DNA of 47,902 nt, from assembly GCA_032250735.1 (NCBI GenBank), contig JAVVEP010000002.1, positions 1 to 47,902 of the forward strand, in the 5' to 3' direction. Within the stretch, counting starts at the first letter, position 1. Each line of letters begins with the position of its first letter. A program made the position numbers and the translations under genes. This DNA comes from Gammaproteobacteria bacterium (lineage in GTDB: Bacteria; Pseudomonadota; Gammaproteobacteria; SZUA-152). Positions 35,696-43,114 of the stretch are shown here, piece after piece. The notes under the pieces were generated by a model that worked only from the letters and a program-made list of their open reading frames with translations, searched no databases and had not been told where the DNA came from.

Positions 35696-36931
35696 TTACA
35701 CCAATACCTCCACCGCAGCAGGATGGCTTAAAAAGCCCTGCGGGCTTGCACTAAACCCATACGCTCCGGATTGCAGTACCACGACCAGGTCATCGATATC
35801 GGCCCTGGGCAGTTCCATCTTGTCCGCCAGTATGTCCAGTGGCGTACAGAGCGGGCCGACAACATTGGCGATTTCGGTGTCGCTGGCGCCCAGTCGGTTG
35901 CCGATCAGTACCGGGTAGTTTTTGCGGATGATCTGGCCGAAATTGCCGGACGCGGCCAGGTGGTGGTGCATGCCGCCATCGGTGATGAGAAATACCTGTT
36001 CCCTTGATATCTTGCGATCCACCACCTTGCAGACGTAGACGCCGGCCTCGCCGATGAGGTAACGCCCCAGCTCAATGATGACCTTTGCCTCGGGCAGTCG
36101 TTTGGCCTTTTCTATCAGCAGTTCGTTCAGCCGGTCACCGATCGGCTGGATGTCCAGTGGCTGTTCGCCGGGAAAATAGGGGATGCCGAAACCGCCGCCG
36201 ATGTTGAGTTTCCTGACCGGCGTGGGCGCGGACTCGGCGAGGCGGTAGGCGAGGGCAAAGGTCTTTTCCTGGGCCTCGATGATGGCCTCCGGTTTGAGGT
36301 TCTGGGAACCGCTGAAGATGTGAAAGCCTTGAAAATCCAGGTCGAGTTCGCCGATGCGCCGCAGCACGTCGGGCACACGCTCCGCGTCGATGCCAAACTG
36401 TTTGGGGCCGCCGCCCATCTTCATGCCGGATGCCTTGAGTTCGAAGTCCGGATTGACGCGTATCGCGACCCTGGGGCGGATGCCCTGTTGTTCTCCCAGG
36501 CGGGCCGCCCTTTCCAGTTCGGTTTCGGATTCAAGATTCAGGGTGACGCCGGCGGCGATCGCGCTGCCGATCTCCCATGCCGATTTTCCGGGGCCGGCGA
36601 AGCTGATGTGGTTGGCGGACATGGTGGTATCCAGGGCTACCGGCAGTTCGCCGCCGGAGGCCAGGTCGAAGCCATCCACCAGCCCGGCCAGGTGTTGCAC
36701 CACGGCGGGCATGGGGTTGGCCTTGATGGCGTAGTGCAGGCGTATTTCGGCGGGCAGGTGGGCGCGCAGGTGGGCGACCCGCTCGGTGATTTTTGCGCGG
36801 TCGTAGGCGTAGAAGGGCGTCTGTCCGACCCGGGCGGCGAGGCGGGTGAGCGGCACGCCGCCGATCATGAGTTCGCCGTTTTCGACCGGAAAGGCCTCCA
36901 GTACCGAGGTCGCGTGGCGGGGTTTACTCAT
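35696..36931 (-). CDS. PLP-dependent decarboxylase, exosortase A system-associated
   Basis: A 411-aa fold-type III PLP enzyme of the ornithine/diaminopimelate decarboxylase superfamily, TIGR03099 type. K70 in HYAIKANPMP binds PLP; HISFAGPGKS, GFHIFSGSQN, LNIGGGFGIPYFPGE and the C-terminal LQSGAYGFSASPQGFLSHP are further family motifs. It probably decarboxylates an amino acid, perhaps held on the ACP or activated by the ligase next to it; the substrate is unknown. The ligase gene lies 168 bp upstream on the same strand. Its 3' end abuts a REP-like core and has been copied to 32929-33002. Confidence 0.92.
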   Translation of the reverse strand: MSKPRHATSVLEAFPVENGELMIGGVPLTRLAARVGQTPFYAYDRAKITERVAHLRAHLPAEIRLHYAIKANPMPAVVQHLAGLVDGFDLASGGELPVALDTTMSANHISFAGPGKSAWEIGSAIAAGVTLNLESETELERAARLGEQQGIRPRVAIRVNPDFELKASGMKMGGGPKQFGIDAERVPDVLRRIGELDLDFQGFHIFSGSQNLKPEAIIEAQEKTFALAYRLAESAPTPVRKLNIGGGFGIPYFPGEQPLDIQPIGDRLNELLIEKAKRLPEAKVIIELGRYLIGEAGVYVCKVVDRKISREQVFLITDGGMHHHLAASGNFGQIIRKNYPVLIGNRLGASDTEIANVVGPLCTPLDILADKMELPRADIDDLVVVLQSGAYGFSASPQGFLSHPAAVEVLV

Positions 36932-36989
36932 GGCAGTGTGTCCTTGTTGTTGTTCGGAGCATTCCGGGAACGTCCTTTGTATTGGGTTG

Positions 36990-37020
36990 TGCGTTCTGTT
37001 TTGCGTTCAATGTTGCGTTC
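36990..37020. promoter_or_regulatory. Three TGCGTTC direct repeats spaced 12 bp
   Basis: TGCGTTC occurs at 36990, 37002 and 37014 with an exact 12-bp period, 59-90 bp upstream of the decarboxylase start. The position fits a regulator-binding array for that gene, but a short repeat expansion is equally possible. No promoter elements could be assigned. Confidence 0.3.
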
Positions 37021-37099
37021 ACTGCTGCTGTAGATGGCGCTTTTCATGGTTATGTTAACCGTGCCTGGCATGGCGTTCTGCACCGGGCCGGCGAAGGCC

Positions 37100-38695
37100 T
37101 TATGGCGTGCCATCCTGAAACAGGTCCTGCAATTCGCTGACCAGTTGCTTGCGATCAATCTTGCCGTTGGGATTGCGCGGCAGGTTCTGCTGCACCTGCA
37201 CCTGGATGGGGACCATGAAGGCGGGCAGGTGTTTCTTGCAGGCGGTGATCAGCGCGTCGGCGTCGACATGTTCGGCGTGCGCGGCCGGAGTGACGACGGC
37301 CACGATCGCCTGGCCCAGGCTGGGATGGGGGATGCCCAGTGCGGCGGCATGACCGACCAGCCCGCTGGCGTAGATTACTTCTTCGACCTCGGTGGGGCTG
37401 ACCCGGTAGCCGGAGGTTTTGATCATGTCGTCCTTGCGCCCGACGAAATAGAGAAAGCCTTCTTCGTCGGTCTGTACGGTGTCGCCTGACCACACGGCGA
37501 TCTCCGTCAGGGGCATGCCCGCCTGCTGGCCGGGCGCGGGGCGGAATCGCTCTGCGGTGCGCTCGGCGTCATTCCAGTAACCCAGTGCGACCAGGGCGCC
37601 GCGATGCACCAGTTCGCCCGGCTCGCCCGGCGCGCAGGGGCTGCCGTCTTCGCGCACCACCATCACCTCGGCATTGGGGATCGCCTTGCCCATGGAGTCG
37701 GGGCGGCGGTCCAGCTCTTCCACCGGCAGATAGGTGGAACGAAAGGCTTCGGTGAGCCCGTACATGAGGATCGGGTGGGTGTTGGGTAGCGCGGCCCGCA
37801 AGGCGCGTAAGGTGGAGCCGGGCATGGCGCCACCGGAATTGGTGAGGTAGCGCAGCGAGGCCTGCGCCTCCTCGGGCCAGGGCAGATGGGCGATCTGCGC
37901 CCACAGGGGCGGTACCGCGGCAAGCCCGGTAATGCCGTGTGTGGCCACCGCGCGGACCACATCGCGCGGCAGCAGGTAGTCCATCAGCACCACGCTGGCG
38001 CCGACACTGAAGGCGGTGGTCAACTGGCTCAGGCCGTAGTCAAAGCTGAAGGGTAGCACCGCCAGCAAGCGGTCCTGCGGGGTGTTTTGCAGATACTGGG
38101 CCACGCTGCGGGCGCCCGCCACCATGTTGCGATGCGACAGCACCACCCCCTTGGGTCGACCGGTGCTGCCCGAGGTGTAGAGGATGGCGGCAAGGTCGGC
38201 GTCGATGCGGGCGGGGAGTCGTCGATGGCTGGCGGACGACACCAGCGCCTCCCAGCTGAAGACCTCGGCGCCGGCGATTTCGGGCAGGCCCTTGGGCGCG
38301 GGGCCGACGATAACCACGTGATTGAGATCGTGACAGTTAGCCAGCGCCTCGCTGAGCAGCAGGGCGCGGTCCGCGGAGGTGATCAGGATGCGGACATTGC
38401 AATCGCGCAGGATGTATTCCACCTGCTCCGGTTTGAGCAGGGGATTGACCGGTACAAACACACCGCCCGCGAGAGAGGCGCCAAAGATGGCGTTGACGGT
38501 CTCCTGCTGTTTGGGCAGGTACACGGCGACGCGCTCGTTGGCGGCCAGCCCGCGCTCGAGCAGGCCCTGGGCGACGGTGTGCAGATTGTCGGCTAAGGTC
38601 TTATAGGTGAGGCGGCTGGTCTTGTGGACGAGCGCCTCGTTGTCCGGCCATTGTCTGGCGCTCTGCAGGATTAAGTCGTAGAGTAATTCGCTCAT
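37100..38695 (-). CDS. Acyl-CoA ligase (AMP-forming), exosortase A system-associated
   Basis: A 531-aa ANL-superfamily enzyme of the TIGR03098 type. It should activate a carboxylic or amino acid as an adenylate and load it on CoA or on the ACP at 29635. The A3 motif YTSGSTGRPKG is at 173-183. The A5-type MYGLTEAFRS, the A7-A8 region with WSGDTV and FVGRKDDMIKTSGYRVSP, and the final NPNGKIDRKQL (A10 Lys) are all present. The frame is open upstream to 38974, but the N-terminal conserved region begins at MSELLYDLIL, so 38695 is used. An ATG seven codons earlier (38716) is an alternative. It is divergent from the protease gene and 168 bp upstream of the decarboxylase gene. Confidence 0.92.
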   Translation of the reverse strand: MSELLYDLILQSARQWPDNEALVHKTSRLTYKTLADNLHTVAQGLLERGLAANERVAVYLPKQQETVNAIFGASLAGGVFVPVNPLLKPEQVEYILRDCNVRILITSADRALLLSEALANCHDLNHVVIVGPAPKGLPEIAGAEVFSWEALVSSASHRRLPARIDADLAAILYTSGSTGRPKGVVLSHRNMVAGARSVAQYLQNTPQDRLLAVLPFSFDYGLSQLTTAFSVGASVVLMDYLLPRDVVRAVATHGITGLAAVPPLWAQIAHLPWPEEAQASLRYLTNSGGAMPGSTLRALRAALPNTHPILMYGLTEAFRSTYLPVEELDRRPDSMGKAIPNAEVMVVREDGSPCAPGEPGELVHRGALVALGYWNDAERTAERFRPAPGQQAGMPLTEIAVWSGDTVQTDEEGFLYFVGRKDDMIKTSGYRVSPTEVEEVIYASGLVGHAAALGIPHPSLGQAIVAVVTPAAHAEHVDADALITACKKHLPAFMVPIQVQVQQNLPRNPNGKIDRKQLVSELQDLFQDGTP

Positions 38696-38776
38696 GCTCT
38701 GTTCACAGGTGATCATTAAGTGCCACAGTTTACTGGGAATTTTCCGCGAAAAGTAGTGACCTGCCCGCTGCGGCCG

Positions 38777-39535
38777 ATGGTCTGGGCCGGTCTGGCGGTG
38801 GTCTTTATGCTGTTCAGCGCACCCGGGGTGTCCGGTCTGCCGGAGACCCTGGCGCTGGTCAAGCCGGGCGTGGTGGCCGTGGGCACGATGCAAAAGACCC
38901 GCCGACCGCCCAGCAAATTTATGGGCACGGGTTTTGTGGTGGGTGACGGGCGCTATGTGATCACCAATGCCCACGTCATCCCTGAGCTATTGGACGGGGA
39001 AGAGCTGGAGCAACTGGCCATTTTTGCCGGCCGCGGCCGGCAGCCGGAAATACGCACGGCAGAGGCGGTGGCCATGGATCCCGAACACGACCTGGCCATC
39101 CTCCGTATCGAGGGCGACCCCTTGCCGGCCCTGCGCCTGGGCGATTCCTCCCGGGTGCGCGAAGGACAGTCCATCGCCTTCACCGGTTTTCCCATTGGCA
39201 CGGTCCTGGGCCTGTTTCCGGTGACCCACCGCGGCATCATCTCCACCATCACGCCCATCGTGCTGCCCTCGCAGTCATCGCGCCAGCTGAGCACCGCGCA
39301 GATCAAACGCCTGAAGGCCCCGTATGACGTCTTTCAACTGGATGCCACGGCCTATCCAGGCAACAGCGGCAGCCCCGTCTATGACCAGAAAACCGGCCAC
39401 GTACTGGGTGTTCTGAACATGGTGTTTGTAAAAGAGACCAAAGAGGCCGTCCTGGAAAAACCCAGCGGCATCTCCTATGCGATTCCGGTTGAGCACGCCA
39501 GGCAGTTGCTTGAGTCCGTTTTAGTGAAGGAATGA
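38777..39535 (+). CDS. Exported trypsin-like serine protease
   Basis: A 252-aa S1-family (DegP/HtrA-like) protease domain without a PDZ domain. The catalytic triad is visible: H66 in VITNAHVIPE, D105 in DPEHDLAILRI and S197 in YPGNSGSPVYD. The ATG at 38777 gives a typical short signal peptide (about 1-20, GVSG). A GTG at 38720 would lengthen the N-terminus by 19 residues and leave only 24 bp to the divergent ligase start, so it is less favoured. It probably acts in the periplasm. The location between the ligase and the repeat region hints at a role in envelope protein processing tied to the XrtA locus, but it may be independent. Confidence 0.87.
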   Translation: MVWAGLAVVFMLFSAPGVSGLPETLALVKPGVVAVGTMQKTRRPPSKFMGTGFVVGDGRYVITNAHVIPELLDGEELEQLAIFAGRGRQPEIRTAEAVAMDPEHDLAILRIEGDPLPALRLGDSSRVREGQSIAFTGFPIGTVLGLFPVTHRGIISTITPIVLPSQSSRQLSTAQIKRLKAPYDVFQLDATAYPGNSGSPVYDQKTGHVLGVLNMVFVKETKEAVLEKPSGISYAIPVEHARQLLESVLVKE

Positions 39536-39542
39536 TGTGGTG

Positions 39543-39624
39543 AGCCGTGTAGGGTGGGCATTGCCCACCATTGCACCAAACTCAACGATGTCTGACAGGT
39601 GGGCAGTGCCCATCCTACACGGCT
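39543..39624. repeat. 82-bp inverted-repeat element, copy 1
   Basis: AGCCGTGTAG...CTACACGGCT ends form a perfect 10-bp terminal inverted repeat, and inner GGGTGGGCATTGCCCACC sequences add further dyads. A second copy is at 39903-39980. It lies 8 bp after the protease stop and could form a strong transcript hairpin, though its repetition argues that it is a dispersed element. Confidence 0.85.
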
Positions 39625-39652
39625 ACGCGGTTGCTTTTTCGGTGACGGCTGA

Positions 39653-40142
39653 CATACGGCGCAATGCCCTTTAGGTTATTGCGCCCTTGATGTTGGGTAC
39701 TGTCATTCTGGCGCGCACCCTTGGGGCATATAGGCCGTATCCAGTTTCTTGATATTCCCTTCCGGAACAATCCAGCGGTAGGGCGCAATAACCGAAGGGC
39801 ATTGCGCCGTATGAAACAACACCCAAAGCCAAATCGTTTTGATTGACCGTGGAAATGCCTCGCGGAACCCTTTTTTGCATCGCCAGAAAAATCCACGGGT
39901 AGGAGTAGGGTGGGCATTGCCCACCATTGCACCAAACTCAACGATGTCTGATAGGTAGGCAGTGCCCACCCTACACGGCTTTTATGTCCGCTTCTATGTC
40001 CGCTTTAATATTAGCCATATTTCAGTAATATCAATAAATTACCTTTAATCAAGGCAATGTTGAGGCCTGTATGAAGTCCGATTTTTTTGTGATTTTTGTT
40101 AAGGGACATACGGCGCAATGCCCTTTGGTTGCTGCGCCCTAC
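39653..40142. repeat. REP-like cores in gap after protease gene
   Basis: The gap 39536-40196 holds three REP-like cores: reversed at 39653-39688, forward at 39778-39813 and reversed (one change, GCTGCGCC) at 40107-40142. All share the GGCGCAAT...ATTGCGCC arms around a short CCGAAGGG-type middle. Two 80-bp inverted-repeat elements lie around them. No gene is supported in the gap; short reverse-strand ORFs only read through the repeats. Confidence 0.85.
39903..39980. repeat. Inverted-repeat element, copy 2
   Basis: This stretch nearly repeats 39543-39624, including the shared CACCAAACTCAACGATGTCT middle. It differs at a few positions, and its left end has lost part of the terminal repeat (GAGTAGGG for GTGTAGGG). 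The strong match over the loop as well as the arms points to duplication of one mobile or repeat unit. Confidence 0.85.
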
Positions 40143-40196
40143 GGGGTGGGTATTGGGTGCTGAGTGGAAAGTTGGCAGATAGTAGTGGACAGATTT

Positions 40197-40529
40197 TTAG
40201 TCGATTTCGATTAAGGTTTCGCCATGCTGTAAAGCTTCGATGATCCGGGGTAAGAGGTGTCCAAACCAGTTAAGTAATGTATTTTTTCGGGTGTTGCCGG
40301 TTCTTATCCACACAATAGTGGGATACGGCTCATTATGAAGGTTACGTCGCTGGGCAAAATCCTCATCTTTCGTATTGATGGTGGCTTTGCTGGATTTGGC
40401 TGTTTCCCAGATATCACTATCCGGAGCATCAAGCAGCCCTATGTCTGCAACATGTTGGGCATCGTGTCCTTGTGATGCCAGCTGGCGGGCGAGGGCTGGG
40501 GGTAGCTGCGCGTCTACCAAAAATCGCAT
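40197..40529 (-). CDS. DUF5615 PIN-like toxin
   Basis: A 110-aa protein with the DUF5615 signature. MRFLVDAQLPPALARQL (1-17) carries the first acidic residue, GHDAQHVADIGL follows, and INTKDEDFAQRR (about 51-62) carries the DxDF motif. In relatives the pattern IVTKDxDF lies at the same place. It is predicted to be a PIN-domain-like nuclease acting as the toxin of a type II toxin-antitoxin pair. Its start overlaps the stop of the upstream DUF433 gene (TGATG), as expected for a coupled pair. Confidence 0.88.
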   Translation of the reverse strand: MRFLVDAQLPPALARQLASQGHDAQHVADIGLLDAPDSDIWETAKSSKATINTKDEDFAQRRNLHNEPYPTIVWIRTGNTRKNTLLNWFGHLLPRIIEALQHGETLIEID

Positions 40530-40753
40530 CAGGCTACATGCAGAGTGGTGTGATCATTCTGGCGGGCGGCAAATTCCAGGACGGCTGTGATGTCTTCGGG
40601 TTCGAGGTAGGGATAATCCTCGATGATCTCCTCGCGTGTGGCGCCGGCGGCGAGCAGGTCAAGAATATCTTTTACTCGTATACGCAGCCCCCTTATGGCA
40701 GGCCGACCGCCACAGTGGTCAGCGGATATGGTGATGCGGTGTAATTCACTCAT
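40529..40753 (-). CDS. DUF433 antitoxin
   Basis: A 74-aa DUF433 protein. HRITISADHCGGRPAIRGLR (about 5-24), with RVKDILDLLAAG and EEIIEDYPYLEPEDITAVLEFAA (about 41-63), matches the small winged-helix-like DNA-binding family that usually precedes DUF5615 genes. It probably binds the toxin and its own promoter. The pair is surrounded by REP-like repeats, as is common for mobile toxin-antitoxin modules. Confidence 0.88.
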   Translation of the reverse strand: MSELHRITISADHCGGRPAIRGLRIRVKDILDLLAAGATREEIIEDYPYLEPEDITAVLEFAARQNDHTTLHVA

Positions 40754-41232
40754 TACAGTATTGCCCGGTTGTTCAGCGTCGGTTTTTATTCTTTACCGGT
40801 GGTGAGATGTTGTCAATATGTTGAGTGTTGGGTTAGGAGGCCTCTGGTCGATGGGTTGAGATGGCACGATTGTTGGTGCTGATGGGTTGAGAGGGTACGA
40901 TTGTTGGTAGAGAATCGCCGAGGGGGCTTGGCTCCTACAGGGCGCAATGCTTTTCGGTTATTACGCCCCACGGCGCTGTGTAGGAGGCCAGGCCCCTGGC
41001 CGATGGGTGCGGATCGTGTCGAGATATCTTACACTCTGCCGTTAGTATGGTTGGCAGTGAGGGTTATAGCGGGGCAGGCTGTTGTTTTCTATGTGAAACT
41101 GAGGTTTTGGCGTGAAATTTGCAAATATTTTCTAAATAAATAGTTCGATAATAAATAGTTCTACAATAATAGGTAGACACGCCGATTCAACGCGGTAGAT
41201 TAAAGCGAATTTAAGTGGCAGGGAAATGAGAT
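40754..41232. repeat. Gap with diverged copies of the window-start repeats
   Basis: Two direct copies of GATGGGTTGAGA-GG-ACGATTGTTGG (40850-40876 and 40881-40907) are followed by a TCGCCGAGGGGGCTTGGCTC segment, then a reversed, diverged REP-like core (40936-40972) and a GGCCAG palindrome (40979-41004). The same order of sequence elements occurs in the 1-265 repeat. No gene is seen; 41100-41232 is AT-rich and is the likely promoter area of the next operon. Confidence 0.8.
41137..41161 (+). promoter_or_regulatory. TAAATAGTTC direct repeat before HPr-rel-A operon
   Basis: TAAATAGTTC occurs at 41137-41146 and 41152-41161 with a 15-bp period, in an AT-rich stretch 72-96 bp before the start at 41233. 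It may be part of a promoter or regulator site. No unambiguous -35/-10 pair was found. Confidence 0.3.
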
Positions 41233-41826
41233 ATGAGTTCGAAAGATTCCAATAAACAGATCGATCCGGTAATCCCGTCCTCCGATGAAACCCCTACAGC
41301 GCAGGCCGATACCGGCAAGCGCCGGCTGCTCAAAGGGCTCATGGCCACTGCGCCGGTGGTCATGGCGGTGTCCAGCAAGCCCGCCCTGGCGAATTTCTGT
41401 ACGGTTTCGGGGTTTTTGTCGGGCAATCTGTCGCATCATGACGCCGGTCAGCGATGCGGGGGGAAAAGCCCGGGTTACTGGAAAAATAACTATGACCGCC
41501 ATTACGACCCCGAGGCGTTTAAACAGGTCAAGTTTAGACAGGAGTTCGGGGTGCTGTGGTATGGCAGCGGGGGCCCATGGGATGCCGATATCAGTTTTCT
41601 CACGATACTGAATTTTGAAGGTAACGAAGATGCCTATAAATTTGGTTTCCACGCGGTCGCGGCCTATCTCAACGCCGTGAATATTTCCGGATACGGCCTG
41701 ACGCCGAATGATGTTGCCGAGATGGTTGCCCAGATTGCCGGTAGCGGTGTGTACACCCATCCCGGAACGGGTAAGACGCTGGACGCACAGGATTTTGTTG
41801 AGTTTATAGAACAGACCTATCATTAA
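41233..41826 (+). CDS. Tat-type exported protein of unknown function, possible HPr-rel-A substrate
   Basis: A 197-aa protein not recognised as any named enzyme. The N-terminus is a 28-residue polar leader, then K29RRLLKG and the hydrophobic stretch LMATAPVVMAVSS ending in ALA (51-53), which matches a twin-arginine signal with likely cleavage after residue 53. The mature part starts NFCTVSGFLSGNLS, has Cys56 and Cys75, and the segment CGGKSPGYWKNN (75-86), then a mostly helical, acidic region. AGGGA lies 8 bp before the ATG. It is 23 bp upstream of the PqqD-like gene on the same strand, so it is probably in the same operon. The long leader before the Tat motif and its position make it a candidate substrate of the cassette; this is inference. 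Confidence 0.75.
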   Translation: MSSKDSNKQIDPVIPSSDETPTAQADTGKRRLLKGLMATAPVVMAVSSKPALANFCTVSGFLSGNLSHHDAGQRCGGKSPGYWKNNYDRHYDPEAFKQVKFRQEFGVLWYGSGGPWDADISFLTILNFEGNEDAYKFGFHAVAAYLNAVNISGYGLTPNDVAEMVAQIAGSGVYTHPGTGKTLDAQDFVEFIEQTYH

Positions 41827-41849
41827 CCTGAATCCGGCGGCTGTTTCTG

Positions 41850-42185
41850 GTGACGAGTGCCAATGAACGCTGGAGTCTGGATTCATCCTCCCGCTATCAT
41901 TTCCGTGAGTGGGAGGATGGCGTCACCGTTTTTCTGGAGGGTGAGAACAGCATTTTTCTCATCAATGAGTTTGCGGCCTACCTGCTGGGGAAATTCCGTC
42001 ACGGGCAACACTCTTTTCAGGAATTGCTGGAGCTGGTGCGTGTTGATTATGCCAGTGACCCGGTCGATACCTCCGTTCATACCCCCGTCAACATCAACAC
42101 CCCCATCGAAACATTAGCCCCGCTATTGGAAAATACCCTGGCCGGTCTCAGCCAGCGCGGTATCCTTATTCGAACCCGCCTGTGA
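41850..42185 (+). CDS. PqqD-family protein, HPr-rel-A system
   Basis: A 111-aa protein with the PqqD fold. The opening WSLDSSSRYHFREWEDGVTV (8-27), the FLINEFAAYLLGKF stretch (about 35-48) and LSQRGILI at the end match the small winged-helix domain that serves as a RiPP recognition element in many peptide-modification systems. The start is a GTG (41850); no ATG lies in frame nearby. Its stop overlaps the GTG of the kinase gene by 4 bp (GTGA). By analogy with PqqD and lasso-peptide B1 proteins it may bind a leader sequence and deliver the substrate to the kinase or nucleotidyltransferase. That function is unproven for this family. Confidence 0.85.
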   Translation: MTSANERWSLDSSSRYHFREWEDGVTVFLEGENSIFLINEFAAYLLGKFRHGQHSFQELLELVRVDYASDPVDTSVHTPVNINTPIETLAPLLENTLAGLSQRGILIRTRL

Positions 42186-43111
42186 AACTGTCTGAGCTAT
42201 CAGCCGCTGAAATTTACTATCGGTTTTCCACTCGGGGCGTCTTTCTCAAGACAGGGCCTCTGATCTTTTCCATTCGCTCGACCCTTCCGCAGGTTGTCGA
42301 CACGGTGCAACGTCTCTACGGTGCCTATACCGTGGCGGACAGCGAGGACTTTGCGGATTTTTATGTGGAGCTGAAACAGCCCGGTGGTCTGCGCAAGTGG
42401 TATCACCCCCAGGTGCTGTTTGATTTTGATGGTCGTATTCCGTTTAAGCCGCTGCCACTGGCGCAGGCCTTTCCCATGCTGGAGTGGGGGATGAACTGGT
42501 GCATCGCCAACCATTGCCATAACTGGCTGATTATCCATTCCGCGGTGGTGGAGAAGAACGGCCAGGGCATTATCCTACCGGCCCCGCCGGGTTCTGGGAA
42601 AAGCACACTGTGTGCGGCCCTGGTGGGCCGGGGCTGGCGTCTGTTGTCGGATGAGCTGGCGCTGATCGATCCGGAGTGCGGCAAACTGATACCTATGCCA
42701 CGACCGGTGGGACTGAAAAATGATTCCATTGAGATTATGCAGGCTTTTCTGCCGAAGGCCCGCTTCGGGCCGGCCTGCAAGGATACCCGCAAGGGTACCG
42801 TTGCCCACATGGCGGCAGCGGACGCCGATTGTGTGAATGCCCAGTGGGTGACGCCCAGCTGGGTCGTCTATCCACAATACGTGGCGGCGAGCGAGGCGGT
42901 GCTACAGCCACACCCCAGGGGCGACAGTCTGGTGCAGCTGGCCTCAAACTCCTTCAATAACCAGCTGTTGGGTCGGCAGGGTTTCGAGACCCTGGCAAAG
43001 CTGATCGACACCACGGCGTCGTTCGATTTTCGCTATTCGCAGTTAGAAGACGCGATCCGCATATTCGAAGACCTTTCCTCTTCTTCGCCTGTTCCCCAGG
43101 CCGTCGGGTGA
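42182..43111 (+). CDS. HprK-related kinase A
   Basis: A 309-aa P-loop protein related to HPr serine kinase/phosphorylase. The N-terminal half (about 1-115) is family-specific, with FDFDGRIPFKP and WGMNWCIANHCHNWLIIHSA. Walker A is PPGSGKST, with GSGKS at 137-141, and a Walker-B-like LLSDELALID (about 154-163) follows, as in HprK. The C-terminal part lacks the phosphorylase-specific loop in any clear form. The start is GTG, overlapping the PqqD stop by 4 bp. Expected activity is ATP-dependent phosphorylation of a protein or peptide; known lasso-peptide kinases of this kind phosphorylate a C-terminal Ser. The substrate here is unknown; no HPr gene is in the window. Confidence 0.9.
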   Translation: MKLSELSAAEIYYRFSTRGVFLKTGPLIFSIRSTLPQVVDTVQRLYGAYTVADSEDFADFYVELKQPGGLRKWYHPQVLFDFDGRIPFKPLPLAQAFPMLEWGMNWCIANHCHNWLIIHSAVVEKNGQGIILPAPPGSGKSTLCAALVGRGWRLLSDELALIDPECGKLIPMPRPVGLKNDSIEIMQAFLPKARFGPACKDTRKGTVAHMAAADADCVNAQWVTPSWVVYPQYVAASEAVLQPHPRGDSLVQLASNSFNNQLLGRQGFETLAKLIDTTASFDFRYSQLEDAIRIFEDLSSSSPVPQAVG

Positions 43112-43114
43112 GCC

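Noticed and set aside
36928-37158. Small (-) ORF whose TGA overlaps the decarboxylase ATG
   Set aside because: Its sequence overlaps the ligase end, has no ribosome site or recognisable domain, and its ERNIERKTERT part simply translates the 12-bp repeats.
37034-37489. A 151-aa (+) ORF across the ligase 3' end
   Set aside because: It lies antisense to a strongly supported acyl-CoA ligase whose A10 region it would disrupt, and its translation has no recognisable motif.
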